Positions 44,607 to 53,425 of a stretch of DNA of 64,000 bases are shown here, piece by piece. Source of the DNA: Fabrea salina (lineage: Eukaryota; Ciliophora; Heterotrichea; Heterotrichida; Fabreidae); NCBI GenBank assembly GCA_022984795.1, contig JALIHJ010000035.1:62001-126000 (forward strand), written 5' to 3'. A program made the position numbers and the translations under genes. Each line of letters opens with the position of its first letter. Position 1 is the stretch's first letter. The notes under the pieces are model-generated. The model did no database searches and was not told the origin of the DNA. It saw only the letters and a list, made by a program, of their open reading frames with translations.

Positions 44607-45425
44607 TTAGTCGGAGTCGTCGTCAGAATCTTCAAATGCTTGTTCGGATTCTTCATCTCTAAGTTGTTTTTCTGGTGGGAACAAAATAACCTGGAAAGAT
44701 AAAGGCAGTTTACCTCTTTCTTTGAATTGAGCTTCTTTGCCTGACTTTTCTACATCGAACTCAGCCTCGAACAAGACGTCTTCCATTTCTAGGTCTTCAG
44801 AGATCCTTTGCCAGGTTTCTTCGAGTTCCAGGTACTCTTTGGACTTAGACGTGTTTCGTTTCAAAAAGTTCTGAATGAGACTCGAAGGCATTTCGTAACC
44901 TGTTTGGTTCATAGTTAGCAGCACTTGCTGAGCTAGGGTAAATTCTTTGTGCATAAACGCCAACTTAATCAGAGAAATACACACTTGCAGTGAAGGTGCT
45001 AGTTGGTCCTTCTGCATGCAGTTGACTAGCCACTTGATGTTTCGAATTCCAGTTTTTTTGACTAGTTTGTTCAGAAGTTCATTGTAAACACCTAAATCTA
45101 AAGGAACACCGAAAATTTGGCACTGGTAAAAAAGGTTCATAGCAAGAGTAGTTTTGCCGTGTCTAAGACAAGACTCTATGACAGCTGTGTAAGCTAGTTC
45201 ATCTGGTTCTTGTTCTAAACTTGGGAACTGCATTAGAAGTTTGTAGGCTTCTGAGCACTTGCCTGAATTGCTTACTCCCCAAAGCAGACTGTATAGCGAA
45301 GTCTTATCTACTTCTGAAGGAGCTGCACTAAGCTTCTCGATTTCTTCTACAGCTAGTGTCCACTGTTTGTTTTGTATTAAAGTGTCTAGTTTTTTGAATC
45401 CCCTTGCAAGGCTTCTTAATAGCAT
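44607..45425 (-). CDS. Pentatricopeptide-repeat (PPR) protein
   Basis: 272 residues. Four to five PPR units span about 40-190 (TSLYSLLWGVSNSGKCSEAYKL, YTAVIESCLRHGKTTLAMNLF, YNELLNKLVKKTG). The N-terminus MLLRSLARGFKK looks like a mitochondrial presequence. PPR proteins bind organellar RNA to help its processing or translation. A strongly acidic C-terminus (FEDSDDDSD) is atypical and may belong to a ribosome-associated role. Confidence 0.83.
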   Translation of the reverse strand: MLLRSLARGFKKLDTLIQNKQWTLAVEEIEKLSAAPSEVDKTSLYSLLWGVSNSGKCSEAYKLLMQFPSLEQEPDELAYTAVIESCLRHGKTTLAMNLFYQCQIFGVPLDLGVYNELLNKLVKKTGIRNIKWLVNCMQKDQLAPSLQVCISLIKLAFMHKEFTLAQQVLLTMNQTGYEMPSSLIQNFLKRNTSKSKEYLELEETWQRISEDLEMEDVLFEAEFDVEKSGKEAQFKERGKLPLSFQVILFPPEKQLRDEESEQAFEDSDDDSD

Positions 45426-45663
45426 TTTTATTATGCCTTTTGGCCTGGCTTAGTTTTTGGACCGATTTAGAGTTAACATGTTCCTCCTATTAAAACTTAA
45501 ATTAATGGGAAAATTCGTTAATGCTTAATACCGGAGAATCAGATTTTTAGATGCATTTTTATCCAGCTAGGCGAATAAAATCGTAATTACTGATAAATAC
45601 ATTTAACATTTAAGTATATGGTTTCATGGCGTTAAGTCCACAAAATCTTTATGTCCTATATAA
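45426..45663. other. 238-bp A/T-rich divergent intergenic region
   Basis: No ORF supported. It holds the divergent starts of the PPR gene and the F-box/WD-like gene. The TATATAA before 45664 is the window's usual start element. The gap is 336 bp if the next gene begins at the ATG at 45762. Confidence 0.5.
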
Positions 45664-46878
45664 GTGCCTAAGGTTAAAAGCTGTTTTGGAAGCGACGAGT
45701 TTTATCGAAAAATAGCGCCAAAGACATATTTGACCATTACGCATGTATTTAATACAAATAAGATGAGAGTTAATGTATCCCACGCCGCAAGATTTTTGTA
45801 TTACCGTGAACTAATGGGCAATTCAGCCCTCGATATTGACGATTTTAGCTTTTACAATAAAGCTTGGGAGCACAAAACGTCAATCAATAACCGATTCAAC
45901 TCCGAAATGGGGTGTAAGTCCTCCCTGGGCACCAAGTCCGAAATAGTGGACATCTGCGCTGAAGAGAATTGGTTAATTTCTCAGGACTCTAAAGGAAGGG
46001 GGTTTCTACATTATATTGACTCAGATTTACCGTCCTTAATGATCACTAAGACTAGCCAGCACCTGCTTAAACTAGTAACCAATGGTGACCTTATTATTCT
46101 AGTGCTCAAGCAAAAAATTAATGGAAGTTTGGTTCTTAATTTCTTCGAAAAGGAAAAATTAAGGAGTGGCGAACTTAAGCAAGCCAAGGAGCTCGTAATT
46201 CCGGCGGTCAAAGCTCACCAAATCGAATGCATAGACTCAATAAACTTATTGGCAGTTATTAGAAACAGCGACTTTTTTGAGGTTTGGAGCATAGAGTCAG
46301 GAAAAGTAGTAACCAGCATAGCTTTGAGTAGCTGCTACAGCCTATATTACTCAAGAGGAAGCATTTTTCTGGTGAAGTCTAAAGAAAATGGGGTGCAAGT
46401 TCTCATGAAGTCTTTAGTTTCTAGCCAAGTAGCTAACTTTTTTGTGCAAGGAGGAGTGAATCCTGAGTTCATTGACATGGTAGGCACTGATCTAGTGCTT
46501 TCCATGAAAGACAGGTCTCTTCTCAAGTACAACTTTTCCACTCTAGAATTTTCAAACTTAGAATGTGTGTCTCCTAGAAACTACTACATGCTCGAGAAAG
46601 AGTCAGTTGTACTTGAAGACGAAAGAGCTTACTTAGCTTCAAATTTTAGTCAAAGTTTAAGTATTCAAACTCATGATATCGTTATGGCAGAAAGCGAGGA
46701 CATGATTCTGGGCTATGAGAATAAAACTCAACAACTCCACTTTATCTCAGTGTCTAAGCTGAGAAGCTTCAGCATGAGAGTTCCTACAAGAAGCAGAGTG
46801 ACTTCAATTGCTTTTAACTTTGAGTCACAGTTCGTGATCCTTGGAATGAAAAACTCAACTATTAAAATTTTGCATTAA
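45664..46878 (+). CDS. F-box/WD40-like protein with GTG in the start context
   Basis: 404 residues if read from GTG at 45664. That codon sits in TATATAAGTG, the context used by ATG elsewhere, and a TAA lies directly before it. Residues about 20-60 match an F-box helix pattern (YLTITHVFNTNK ... SHAARFLYYREL), which the first in-frame ATG (45762) would cut in half. The remainder alternates beta strands with WD-like spacing (VDICAEENWLISQDSKGR, IECIDSINLLAVI). Probable SCF ubiquitin-ligase substrate receptor. No 15-16 nt intron that supplies an upstream ATG could be found. Confidence 0.62.
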   Translation: MPKVKSCFGSDEFYRKIAPKTYLTITHVFNTNKMRVNVSHAARFLYYRELMGNSALDIDDFSFYNKAWEHKTSINNRFNSEMGCKSSLGTKSEIVDICAEENWLISQDSKGRGFLHYIDSDLPSLMITKTSQHLLKLVTNGDLIILVLKQKINGSLVLNFFEKEKLRSGELKQAKELVIPAVKAHQIECIDSINLLAVIRNSDFFEVWSIESGKVVTSIALSSCYSLYYSRGSIFLVKSKENGVQVLMKSLVSSQVANFFVQGGVNPEFIDMVGTDLVLSMKDRSLLKYNFSTLEFSNLECVSPRNYYMLEKESVVLEDERAYLASNFSQSLSIQTHDIVMAESEDMILGYENKTQQLHFISVSKLRSFSMRVPTRSRVTSIAFNFESQFVILGMKNSTIKILH

Positions 46879-47465
46879 CCTGTAATTAATACCTGCAATT
46901 CCTACTTACTCTCTAGAATCTTTAACTAAATTAAACACTAACTTAAAAGTCCTTAATACAAAGATTTACTTCCGCTTAAAGTTACCATTGGGAAGTTGGG
47001 GTCCCATTCAGCACTAACTTCAAAGTCTTTTCCAAGTTTATTCGATTCAATGAATTCAATTCAAAATTACCATTCAATTCAAAGCCCCCACTTCATTTTG
47101 AGTGAAAATAACTTTCATGATGGGGCCTATAAAAATACTTGGATAGTTGGGAAGATTCTGCAGCACAGCAGCTGCCCAAAACGTTCCAATGGCAAATGAT
47201 ACCTACAGCAATATCCTAAAAGATTCAATCATACTGGTTTTTATAAAGTTCAAAACCAAGCAACTAGCCCATGGCATTCCCAAACTCACTCCTGAGCCCA
47301 CAGCCCTTAGCTCCAAAAGCCACCATCCAGCCAACTACTTATTTGATTCCAATGAATTGCAATTCCCGCAATTCTGAGCTAGGTTCCCATCCAAGCCAAT
47401 GTAATGATCCAATTACAACAATTGGAATTACCCAAAGAATTTGGGGTTCCAAAATGGTATTTATA
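46879..47465. other. 587-bp region without a supported gene; ATTCAA/CAATTG-rich
   Basis: Longest gene-free stretch. ATTCAATTCAA occurs twice at 47041-47085 and CAATTG/AATTCC motifs cluster at 47355-47435. One CAATTGGAATTAC-like string recurs inside the next gene (47570-47590). Short frames are present without start context. It may be regulatory DNA, an unrecognised RNA or decayed coding sequence. Confidence 0.5.
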
Positions 47466-47813
47466 ATGAAACAATTGGCGCCTCAGAAGGGAGAAAGCAA
47501 AGACAAGGAAGAAGAAAACGAAATCGAAGAATTAATCAACATTGATTCAATCAGAAAGTACAACTCCAATTGTCATTGGAATTACGAAGACAACCAAAAA
47601 CTTATTAAAGCGGTGAAAAGGAACACCAAGAACCACAGAGTTTCTTGGAAAAAGGTTATGGACGAATTGCCCGGTATATCTAAGAAAAGGGCGCGCATGA
47701 GGTACTATTACCTTAAAAGTAAAGGGCTTTTCGAGGAGAAATTAGAAGACTCTTCGTGCCAAACTAACTTGGAACCAGTGTTTTTTTTTCCTCTCTGGTT
47801 TCATTATAGTTAA
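47466..47813 (+). CDS. Myb/SANT-like protein, short
   Basis: 115 residues from the ATG in TATTTATAATG; the same frame is open from 47271 but lacks the start context there. Residues about 35-85 form a Myb/SANT-like helix set (CHWNYEDNQKLIKAV, VSWKKVMDELPGISKKRARMR). DNA-binding or chromatin-factor role inferred. A hydrophobic C-terminus (VFFFPLWFHYS) is odd. The stop lies 1 bp from the convergent Kelch gene's stop. Base use is closer to the gene-free DNA upstream than to other genes, so it may be fast evolving or decaying. Confidence 0.58.
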   Translation: MKQLAPQKGESKDKEEENEIEELINIDSIRKYNSNCHWNYEDNQKLIKAVKRNTKNHRVSWKKVMDELPGISKKRARMRYYYLKSKGLFEEKLEDSSCQTNLEPVFFFPLWFHYS

Positions 47814-47814
47814 C

Positions 47815-49302
47815 TTAACAATCTAATTTAGCAAAAATAAGTCTAGTGACCTCAACCAGGAGACTCGGAACCCTTTCTAAGTTTTCAAATCCATCTGTTG
47901 AATTCACTTCTTGGAAGTTTTTGGCAATGAAGTTCAAACAGAAGTTTTTAAGCTCTACAGCACTTGACTTGTGGGCAATTACTAACACATCACACACGTT
48001 CTGCACATGCACTGAGTGAATGAGGCAGTTCTCGCAGAGCTTTTTTAGTAATTTTAAGTCGTAAGTGTGTGCTAAGTCCACAAGTTCCTCTGCAAGACTT
48101 TGAGTGAGTTCTGGAATGTCTCCTGTGTACAGGAACTCCAGCATAGCTCTAAAGGACTCGAAGCTCCAGTTTTTGATCTGAATTGACTTCTGCTGAGGGT
48201 AGCTAGTTAAGATTTTGTAAAAGTGCTCAGATTGAACTGCCAAAAGGGATCTGTGAGCGTAAAGCTTGTGCCCACTTACTGTAAAACTAATGTCGGAAAA
48301 GACCGGGTTGTTGACTAAATCTTTCAAGTTGCCTATGAAATTATTAATTGTTTCACCTACTAGTGCAGATGCCTCTAGCTTAGCTACATCTAGGATAAAG
48401 ATGTCATTAAGCCATTTGCTGCCGTCAAAACCCCCAAAAAAGTAAATGTACTGGTTGTTTACACTGCAAGCAGTGTGCCTTTGGCGACCTATAGGCAGAC
48501 CATCAGCTTCAATTGAATGCGACCAAATCATAGTTTCACTGTCCAGAATGTACAAGTCACTTGACCTCCCACGCCCGTCATAACCACCAAACAAGTATAT
48601 TTTACTTCCTACAATGCTTGCAGTGTGGCCTCTAAGTCCTTTGGGAGGAGGTCCAAACACATTTGGCTCAAACCAAGTCATAAGCTCAGTGTCAAACACA
48701 TGAAGGTCTTTTAGGTGCTTGTTTCCAGAGTGTCCTCCAAATAAAAACAGCTTTTTGCCCACTACAGTCATAGTGTGGGCGTTTCTAGCTTGAGGCAGTG
48801 AACCTTCTACTTGCAACTGAGCCCAATTCATGCTTTCTAAATCTAAAACATCAACGCTGTTGAAGCACCTGTGCCCGTCGTAACCTCCAAATAAGTAAAG
48901 TTTTTTGGAAATGCGACTCATGGTGTGGCAAGCACGTGCAGAAGGAGCACGTCCAGATGTTGGCGGACTCGACCAAATCAGGGAACGGGTGTCAAGTACA
49001 TGCAGGTCGTCTAGCCACTGCACTCCGTCGTGGCCTCCGTGTATGTAAATCTTGCTTCCAGCAACAGCACTTGTGTGGTTGTTTCTACAGACTGGGAGTC
49101 TTCCTGTTACTTCTACTAGTTCCCAGTGAAACTCATCAGTGTTAAGTACATGTAGGTCGTTTAAAGCTTTTTTTCCGTTCCACCCTCCAAATAAGTAAAG
49201 TTTACTGTCAACTATGTCACACGAGTGAGCTGAGCGGGGGCCTGGGCAGTTTTCATTTATTTTCCCACAGTTTACCAAATTCTCTGTAAATGTCCAAGCC
49301 AT
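47815..49302 (-). CDS. Kelch-repeat / BTB-domain protein
   Basis: 495 residues. Six Kelch blades span about 15-310, each with GG and spaced W/Y (LYLFGGWNGKKAL, IYIHGGHDGVQW, LYLFGGYDGHR). A BTB domain spans about 325-430 (FSDISFTVSGHKLYAHRSLLA, FLYTGDIPE), with BACK-like helices after it. Kelch first, BTB last is the order of LZTR1-like proteins, the reverse of KLHL proteins. Probable CUL3 ubiquitin-ligase adaptor. Confidence 0.93.
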   Translation of the reverse strand: MAWTFTENLVNCGKINENCPGPRSAHSCDIVDSKLYLFGGWNGKKALNDLHVLNTDEFHWELVEVTGRLPVCRNNHTSAVAGSKIYIHGGHDGVQWLDDLHVLDTRSLIWSSPPTSGRAPSARACHTMSRISKKLYLFGGYDGHRCFNSVDVLDLESMNWAQLQVEGSLPQARNAHTMTVVGKKLFLFGGHSGNKHLKDLHVFDTELMTWFEPNVFGPPPKGLRGHTASIVGSKIYLFGGYDGRGRSSDLYILDSETMIWSHSIEADGLPIGRQRHTACSVNNQYIYFFGGFDGSKWLNDIFILDVAKLEASALVGETINNFIGNLKDLVNNPVFSDISFTVSGHKLYAHRSLLAVQSEHFYKILTSYPQQKSIQIKNWSFESFRAMLEFLYTGDIPELTQSLAEELVDLAHTYDLKLLKKLCENCLIHSVHVQNVCDVLVIAHKSSAVELKNFCLNFIAKNFQEVNSTDGFENLERVPSLLVEVTRLIFAKLDC

Positions 49303-49384
49303 TAAAAGCTTTTTATTTGTAGTCTCTGAAGCAACTTAGTTCGAATATTAAGCCTAACAACCATAGTCGTTGGAATAAATTTAA

Positions 49385-51454
49385 ATGAATGAAAACTTAG
49401 TAGGGGACAGGTTCCCAGGCTACAAAGAAGAAACAATGCTGCTTGACTGGGTTAACTCCCTTGACATTCTTTCTTGCTCGTTGGTCAACAAAATCCCAGA
49501 CTTCAGGTCTGGGGTAGTTTGTGCTGATATACTTAGTTACCTAAAAAAGATCCCTTTCAAGTCTTTGAAACGCCACAAAGTGTCCCTTAAAGACTCTATT
49601 TCTAACTGGGGCATAATCTTAGGTACTATTCAAGAAGAACTTCCTCAAGGCCTTAAGTTGAGCCCTCAAGACATGATTGAAAATCTGGACAACTTAAAAA
49701 ACTTCTTGAAATGGCTTTATGAAGAAGACTTTAAAAACACTGAGAATAAGCGTTCCTATGGGAAACTAATGAAGTCCCCAGATAAAAGATTCAAAGGACT
49801 ACAAGAAAGCAACTCCCCCGATAAAAAAGGCTCCTCAACCGAATCCAAACATTTCATTTCGCCTAAAATAAAGTCGTTGTTTGCCACAGCAGATCCAAGA
49901 CCTGAGTTCGAAATTACTCAGTCTACCAACCTCAATAGATCAGACACGTTTAAGGTCCAAAAAACTAACGACCAAATAACAGACTGGATCAAAGAACTCA
50001 GAGTCATTAAGTCTTTTGAAGCTGAAAGCATCACTGAGTTGTGCAAAAGCGGAGTAATCCTAGGAGACATAGTCAACAGAGTGAGTGGTAGAAAACAACC
50101 CATCACTGGCATTGAAAGACAACCTAAAAACACTACTCAGGCTTTCTCAAACATCAACAAAGTACTTAAGTTTTTACGCCAAAACGGGAAAATCAAAGGA
50201 AGGTACCTTTTCAGTGCAAGGGACATACTAGCAGGAGACGAAGAAGTAATTTGGGGACTTTTAGGCGACATAAAAGAGTTCTACGCTAAGTTTCCCAGTA
50301 GAAGTTCGACTCCCAATAGATCTTTTAGAAGTTACTCAAACACTACTCACAAAACCAGAACTCCTATGGAGTTTTTAAAACCTTCTACGCCTTCTAAACT
50401 CTCTTCTAACAAGTTCCGAGCACACAGCACTCTTAGGGTGGCTGAGGCAACCAAAGTCCAAGCCGAGAACTGGGTTACCCAAATTGGTTTGAAAGTTGAA
50501 GACAACGAAAACAACTTAAGAGACAACGTTAAAAACGGAGCACTGCTGTGCAAAGTTCTGGAAATCTGGGAGTCTGAGTCACTTAGTTTCAACGAACGGC
50601 CAAGGAACTCTGTAGAAGTCAGGGAAAACTTCGAAAAAGCCTTAGAACTCATGAGGAAAAAGAAGATAAAAGTACCTAACGAAAAAATATCCAACGTCCA
50701 GGAACTGTGCTGTGACTCTCAACTAGTGTGGGCCTTGCTTTATGTGCTCATGAGGAAGTACACTAAAACCGACAAACCACAGACTAGGAAACTAGACAGT
50801 CAGTTTTTAACTTGGCTAAACAAAAAACCCAAAGAAAGCCTACTTCAGAACCCTGAAAGCGAAATAAAACTTTTTGCAAACAAAAACTATAGCTTTTATA
50901 ACTACAGAAACAAGTCTTCCGAAGTAAGGCCTACTAAAACCCTAAACAACTTCTTTAAAAACGACAAAAAACCTAGCAGGTTCGGACTGAACCGAATTGA
51001 CCTTAACAGTTCAGGAAGCGATATTTTTGGGTTCCAAAAAAACAACAACAAAAAGACAGATTCAGAACAGCTGCTTAAGTGGCTAGATCGAACCGGAATT
51101 AAGTACCCTGGAACACTTGACTTAGACAACTCTGTTTTGCCTGAATTCAGTTCTGGACTGCTGCTGAGTCAAATCATATTTAAGTTCCAAAAAGAAAAGT
51201 TGCCTGGAATCGACCCTGACCCTAAGTCACAAGCAGCTTGCCTAAAGAACATAAGGATAGCTCTGAAGTTTCTTAAGTCCAAACCTACAATTCCCCAGTA
51301 CTTAATAGAGTCGTCACAAAAAATATACGAAGGAGACTCTAAAATTATCAAGGAACTACTTAAGCACCTTGCTAAGATCTACCAAAACAGACTTCAAGTA
51401 GCCAAAAAGATTTCAAGGAAGTCCCACTCAAGGCAGTTTTCATCGTTCGTGTAA
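49385..51454 (+). CDS. Protein with four divergent calponin-homology-like domains
   Basis: 689 residues. CH-like blocks start near residues 17 (MLLDWVNSLD ... FRSGVVCADIL), 200 (ITDWIKELRV ... SGVILGDIVNRV), 360 (AENWVTQIGLKV ... NGALLCKVLEIW) and 563 (LLKWLDRTGI ... SGLLLSQIIFKF). Each has the W, the hydrophobic [GAS]xxLxxxx core and a closing helix. Basic Ser-rich linkers separate them. Fimbrin has four CH domains in actin-binding pairs, but spacing here is wider and EF-hands are absent. Actin or microtubule binding is plausible, not shown. Confidence 0.75.
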   Translation: MNENLVGDRFPGYKEETMLLDWVNSLDILSCSLVNKIPDFRSGVVCADILSYLKKIPFKSLKRHKVSLKDSISNWGIILGTIQEELPQGLKLSPQDMIENLDNLKNFLKWLYEEDFKNTENKRSYGKLMKSPDKRFKGLQESNSPDKKGSSTESKHFISPKIKSLFATADPRPEFEITQSTNLNRSDTFKVQKTNDQITDWIKELRVIKSFEAESITELCKSGVILGDIVNRVSGRKQPITGIERQPKNTTQAFSNINKVLKFLRQNGKIKGRYLFSARDILAGDEEVIWGLLGDIKEFYAKFPSRSSTPNRSFRSYSNTTHKTRTPMEFLKPSTPSKLSSNKFRAHSTLRVAEATKVQAENWVTQIGLKVEDNENNLRDNVKNGALLCKVLEIWESESLSFNERPRNSVEVRENFEKALELMRKKKIKVPNEKISNVQELCCDSQLVWALLYVLMRKYTKTDKPQTRKLDSQFLTWLNKKPKESLLQNPESEIKLFANKNYSFYNYRNKSSEVRPTKTLNNFFKNDKKPSRFGLNRIDLNSSGSDIFGFQKNNNKKTDSEQLLKWLDRTGIKYPGTLDLDNSVLPEFSSGLLLSQIIFKFQKEKLPGIDPDPKSQAACLKNIRIALKFLKSKPTIPQYLIESSQKIYEGDSKIIKELLKHLAKIYQNRLQVAKKISRKSHSRQFSSFV

Positions 51455-51473
51455 CTCAAGGCTTAAATTAATC

Positions 51474-52493
51474 CTAATCTCTAAAGAAGCCCTCGAATTC
51501 GTTAACGTCGTCTTGACTACCTAAAATGCAAGGAGACCTCTGGTGGATACTAGTAGGCTGCAAGTCTAGTAAATCGTTTTTGCCATCACTAGACTTTCCG
51601 CCTGCCATCTTCACGATGAAAGCCATAGGCAGCACTTCGTAAAGCACTCTTAGCTTTCCGGTGGGGCTTTTTTTGTCCCCAGGGTACAAAAAGATCCCTC
51701 CGTAAAGAATGGTTCTGTGGACATCCGACACCATAGACCCTACGTACCTAAGTGAATAGGGACTTCCAGAGTCTGGGTTCTTTTTTTGGTCAATATACTT
51801 AGCAACGGGGTCATGCCAGTACATGGTGTTGCCTTCGTTGATTGAGTAAATGTTGCCTTTTCTGGGAATTTGAAGGTTGGGAGTTGTAAGAATGAAGTCC
51901 CCAATAGAAGGGTCCAGAGTAAAGCAATCAGCTTTTCCGAACTTAGTAGCTAGCACCAACTGAGTGGAACTGCCGTATATGCAGTACCCTGCAGCTTCGA
52001 GTTGGTTTCCTTTGCGCAGAAAGTCTTGTTCGGAAACAGGGCGGTCGAAGTTTTCCCTTTTCCAAATTCCAAATATGGAGCCAATAGACACGTTCACGTC
52101 TATATTGGAAGACCCGTCGAGAGGGTCGAAGGCAATCACGTACTTTCCTTCGTCAGGAGACTCAATGTAGTAAATGTTTTCCTCTTCTTCACTGGCTATT
52201 GCTGCTATTTTGTTTGAAAATTTAAGGGCGTTTTTGAAGATGTCGTTAGCAATGACATCTAGTTTTTTCTGTGTTTCGCCCTGGACGTTTGTGTCGCCAG
52301 CAATCCCGTACAAAGAAGCAATTCCAGCCTTACGCACTGCGTTGGAAATGAATTTGCAGGCAAGGGCAATTGAGTTAAGGATAAGAGTAAGGTCACCCTT
52401 AGCCTCAGGATGCCTTCTTTGATCTTGCATGATTGCTCTAGTAAGAGTCAAAGGGTTGGGATCTAAGGAAAGAACTGAGCTGCCTCCTGACAT
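51474..52493 (-). CDS. Fructose-1,6-bisphosphatase
   Basis: 339 residues, normal length. Metal site IAFDPLDGSSNID near 120, EEE at 101-103, substrate motifs GSMVSDVHRTILYGG and the PROSITE block GKLRVLYEVLPMAFI. Hydrolyses fructose 1,6-bisphosphate to fructose 6-phosphate in gluconeogenesis; cytosolic. Start context CATAATAAATG. Ends in TAG. Confidence 0.97.
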   Translation of the reverse strand: MSGGSSVLSLDPNPLTLTRAIMQDQRRHPEAKGDLTLILNSIALACKFISNAVRKAGIASLYGIAGDTNVQGETQKKLDVIANDIFKNALKFSNKIAAIASEEEENIYYIESPDEGKYVIAFDPLDGSSNIDVNVSIGSIFGIWKRENFDRPVSEQDFLRKGNQLEAAGYCIYGSSTQLVLATKFGKADCFTLDPSIGDFILTTPNLQIPRKGNIYSINEGNTMYWHDPVAKYIDQKKNPDSGSPYSLRYVGSMVSDVHRTILYGGIFLYPGDKKSPTGKLRVLYEVLPMAFIVKMAGGKSSDGKNDLLDLQPTSIHQRSPCILGSQDDVNEFEGFFRD

Positions 52494-52660
52494 TTATTAT
52501 GGCTGGTTTTATGGTTGAATTTGTGTGGCTAATATGGAGAAGCCCTAGATGAAAAAAAATTTTGAGGGCTTTTCTAAGCATTATTGAAGACAGAAAGCCA
52601 AGTGAGTATAGAGAACTTAAGGCAAAAAACTTTTAAAAGTCATTTATAAGTGAAGAAAGG
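52494..52660. other. 167-bp intergenic region
   Basis: A/T-rich between two minus-strand genes; nothing recognised. Confidence 0.5.
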
Positions 52661-53299
52661 TTACTTAGCGTGATGGTTCTTCCAGTACTCTTCGTTCTTC
52701 TCAGCTTCAGGATCAGGAATGATACTAAATGCACCTGGAGTCCAGTTTTCAGGACAGACTTCTCCGTAAACATCGGTGTACTGGAAGGCCTGGACAAGCC
52801 TCAAAATCTCTTTGGTGTTTCTTCCCACAGGCAAGTCATTGATGGAAGCATGCCTTAAAATTCCTTCCCTGTCGATGATGAAGGTAGCACGAAGGTGCAC
52901 ACCTGCATCTTCAGAAGAATCGTCAACGTAGACTCCGTAGTCTTTGCCAATTTTCTTTTCCAAATCGGCGATGAGAGGGATTTGCATCTTTCCAAGGCCA
53001 CCGTTGTCACGTGGCTTAAGAGTCCATTCGCGGTGAACGAACTGAGAGTCAATGGAGCAAGCCAACAACTGGCACTCGTGTTCTGCGAACTCAGGGGCCA
53101 TGTCATTGAATTGGACAATTTCAGTAGGACACACAAAGGTGAAGTCCAATGGGTAGAAGAACAGGACTACGTACTTACCCTTGAATTCTTCAAGAGTGAC
53201 TTTACGGAACCTGTTGGTGTCCCAAGCAATAGCAGAGAAAGTTGGGGCTGGTCTCCTGACTACAGCTTTAGGAATGTATGATTGAGGTTGTCCTTCCAT
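52661..53299 (-). CDS. Typical 2-Cys peroxiredoxin
   Basis: 212 residues. Peroxidatic Cys in FYPLDFTFVCPTEIVQF near 54-70, resolving Cys in YGEVCPENW near 180, catalytic Arg region present (DRVFIID-like TFIIDREG). Reduces H2O2 and alkyl peroxides using thioredoxin. The C-terminal YWKNHHAK differs from the YF tail of hyperoxidation-sensitive forms. Cytosolic, no targeting sequence visible. Confidence 0.97.
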   Translation of the reverse strand: MEGQPQSYIPKAVVRRPAPTFSAIAWDTNRFRKVTLEEFKGKYVVLFFYPLDFTFVCPTEIVQFNDMAPEFAEHECQLLACSIDSQFVHREWTLKPRDNGGLGKMQIPLIADLEKKIGKDYGVYVDDSSEDAGVHLRATFIIDREGILRHASINDLPVGRNTKEILRLVQAFQYTDVYGEVCPENWTPGAFSIIPDPEAEKNEEYWKNHHAK

Positions 53300-53425
53300 T
53301 TATTTCTAGAATAGAAAATTCGACTTAGACTTAAGTATCATGGCTTTCAAAGTAATGTTGCTAAGATTTAACTGAGTTAGAGTGATTACAACTATAGCAA
53401 AATTTAACTTAAATACTCAATAATA

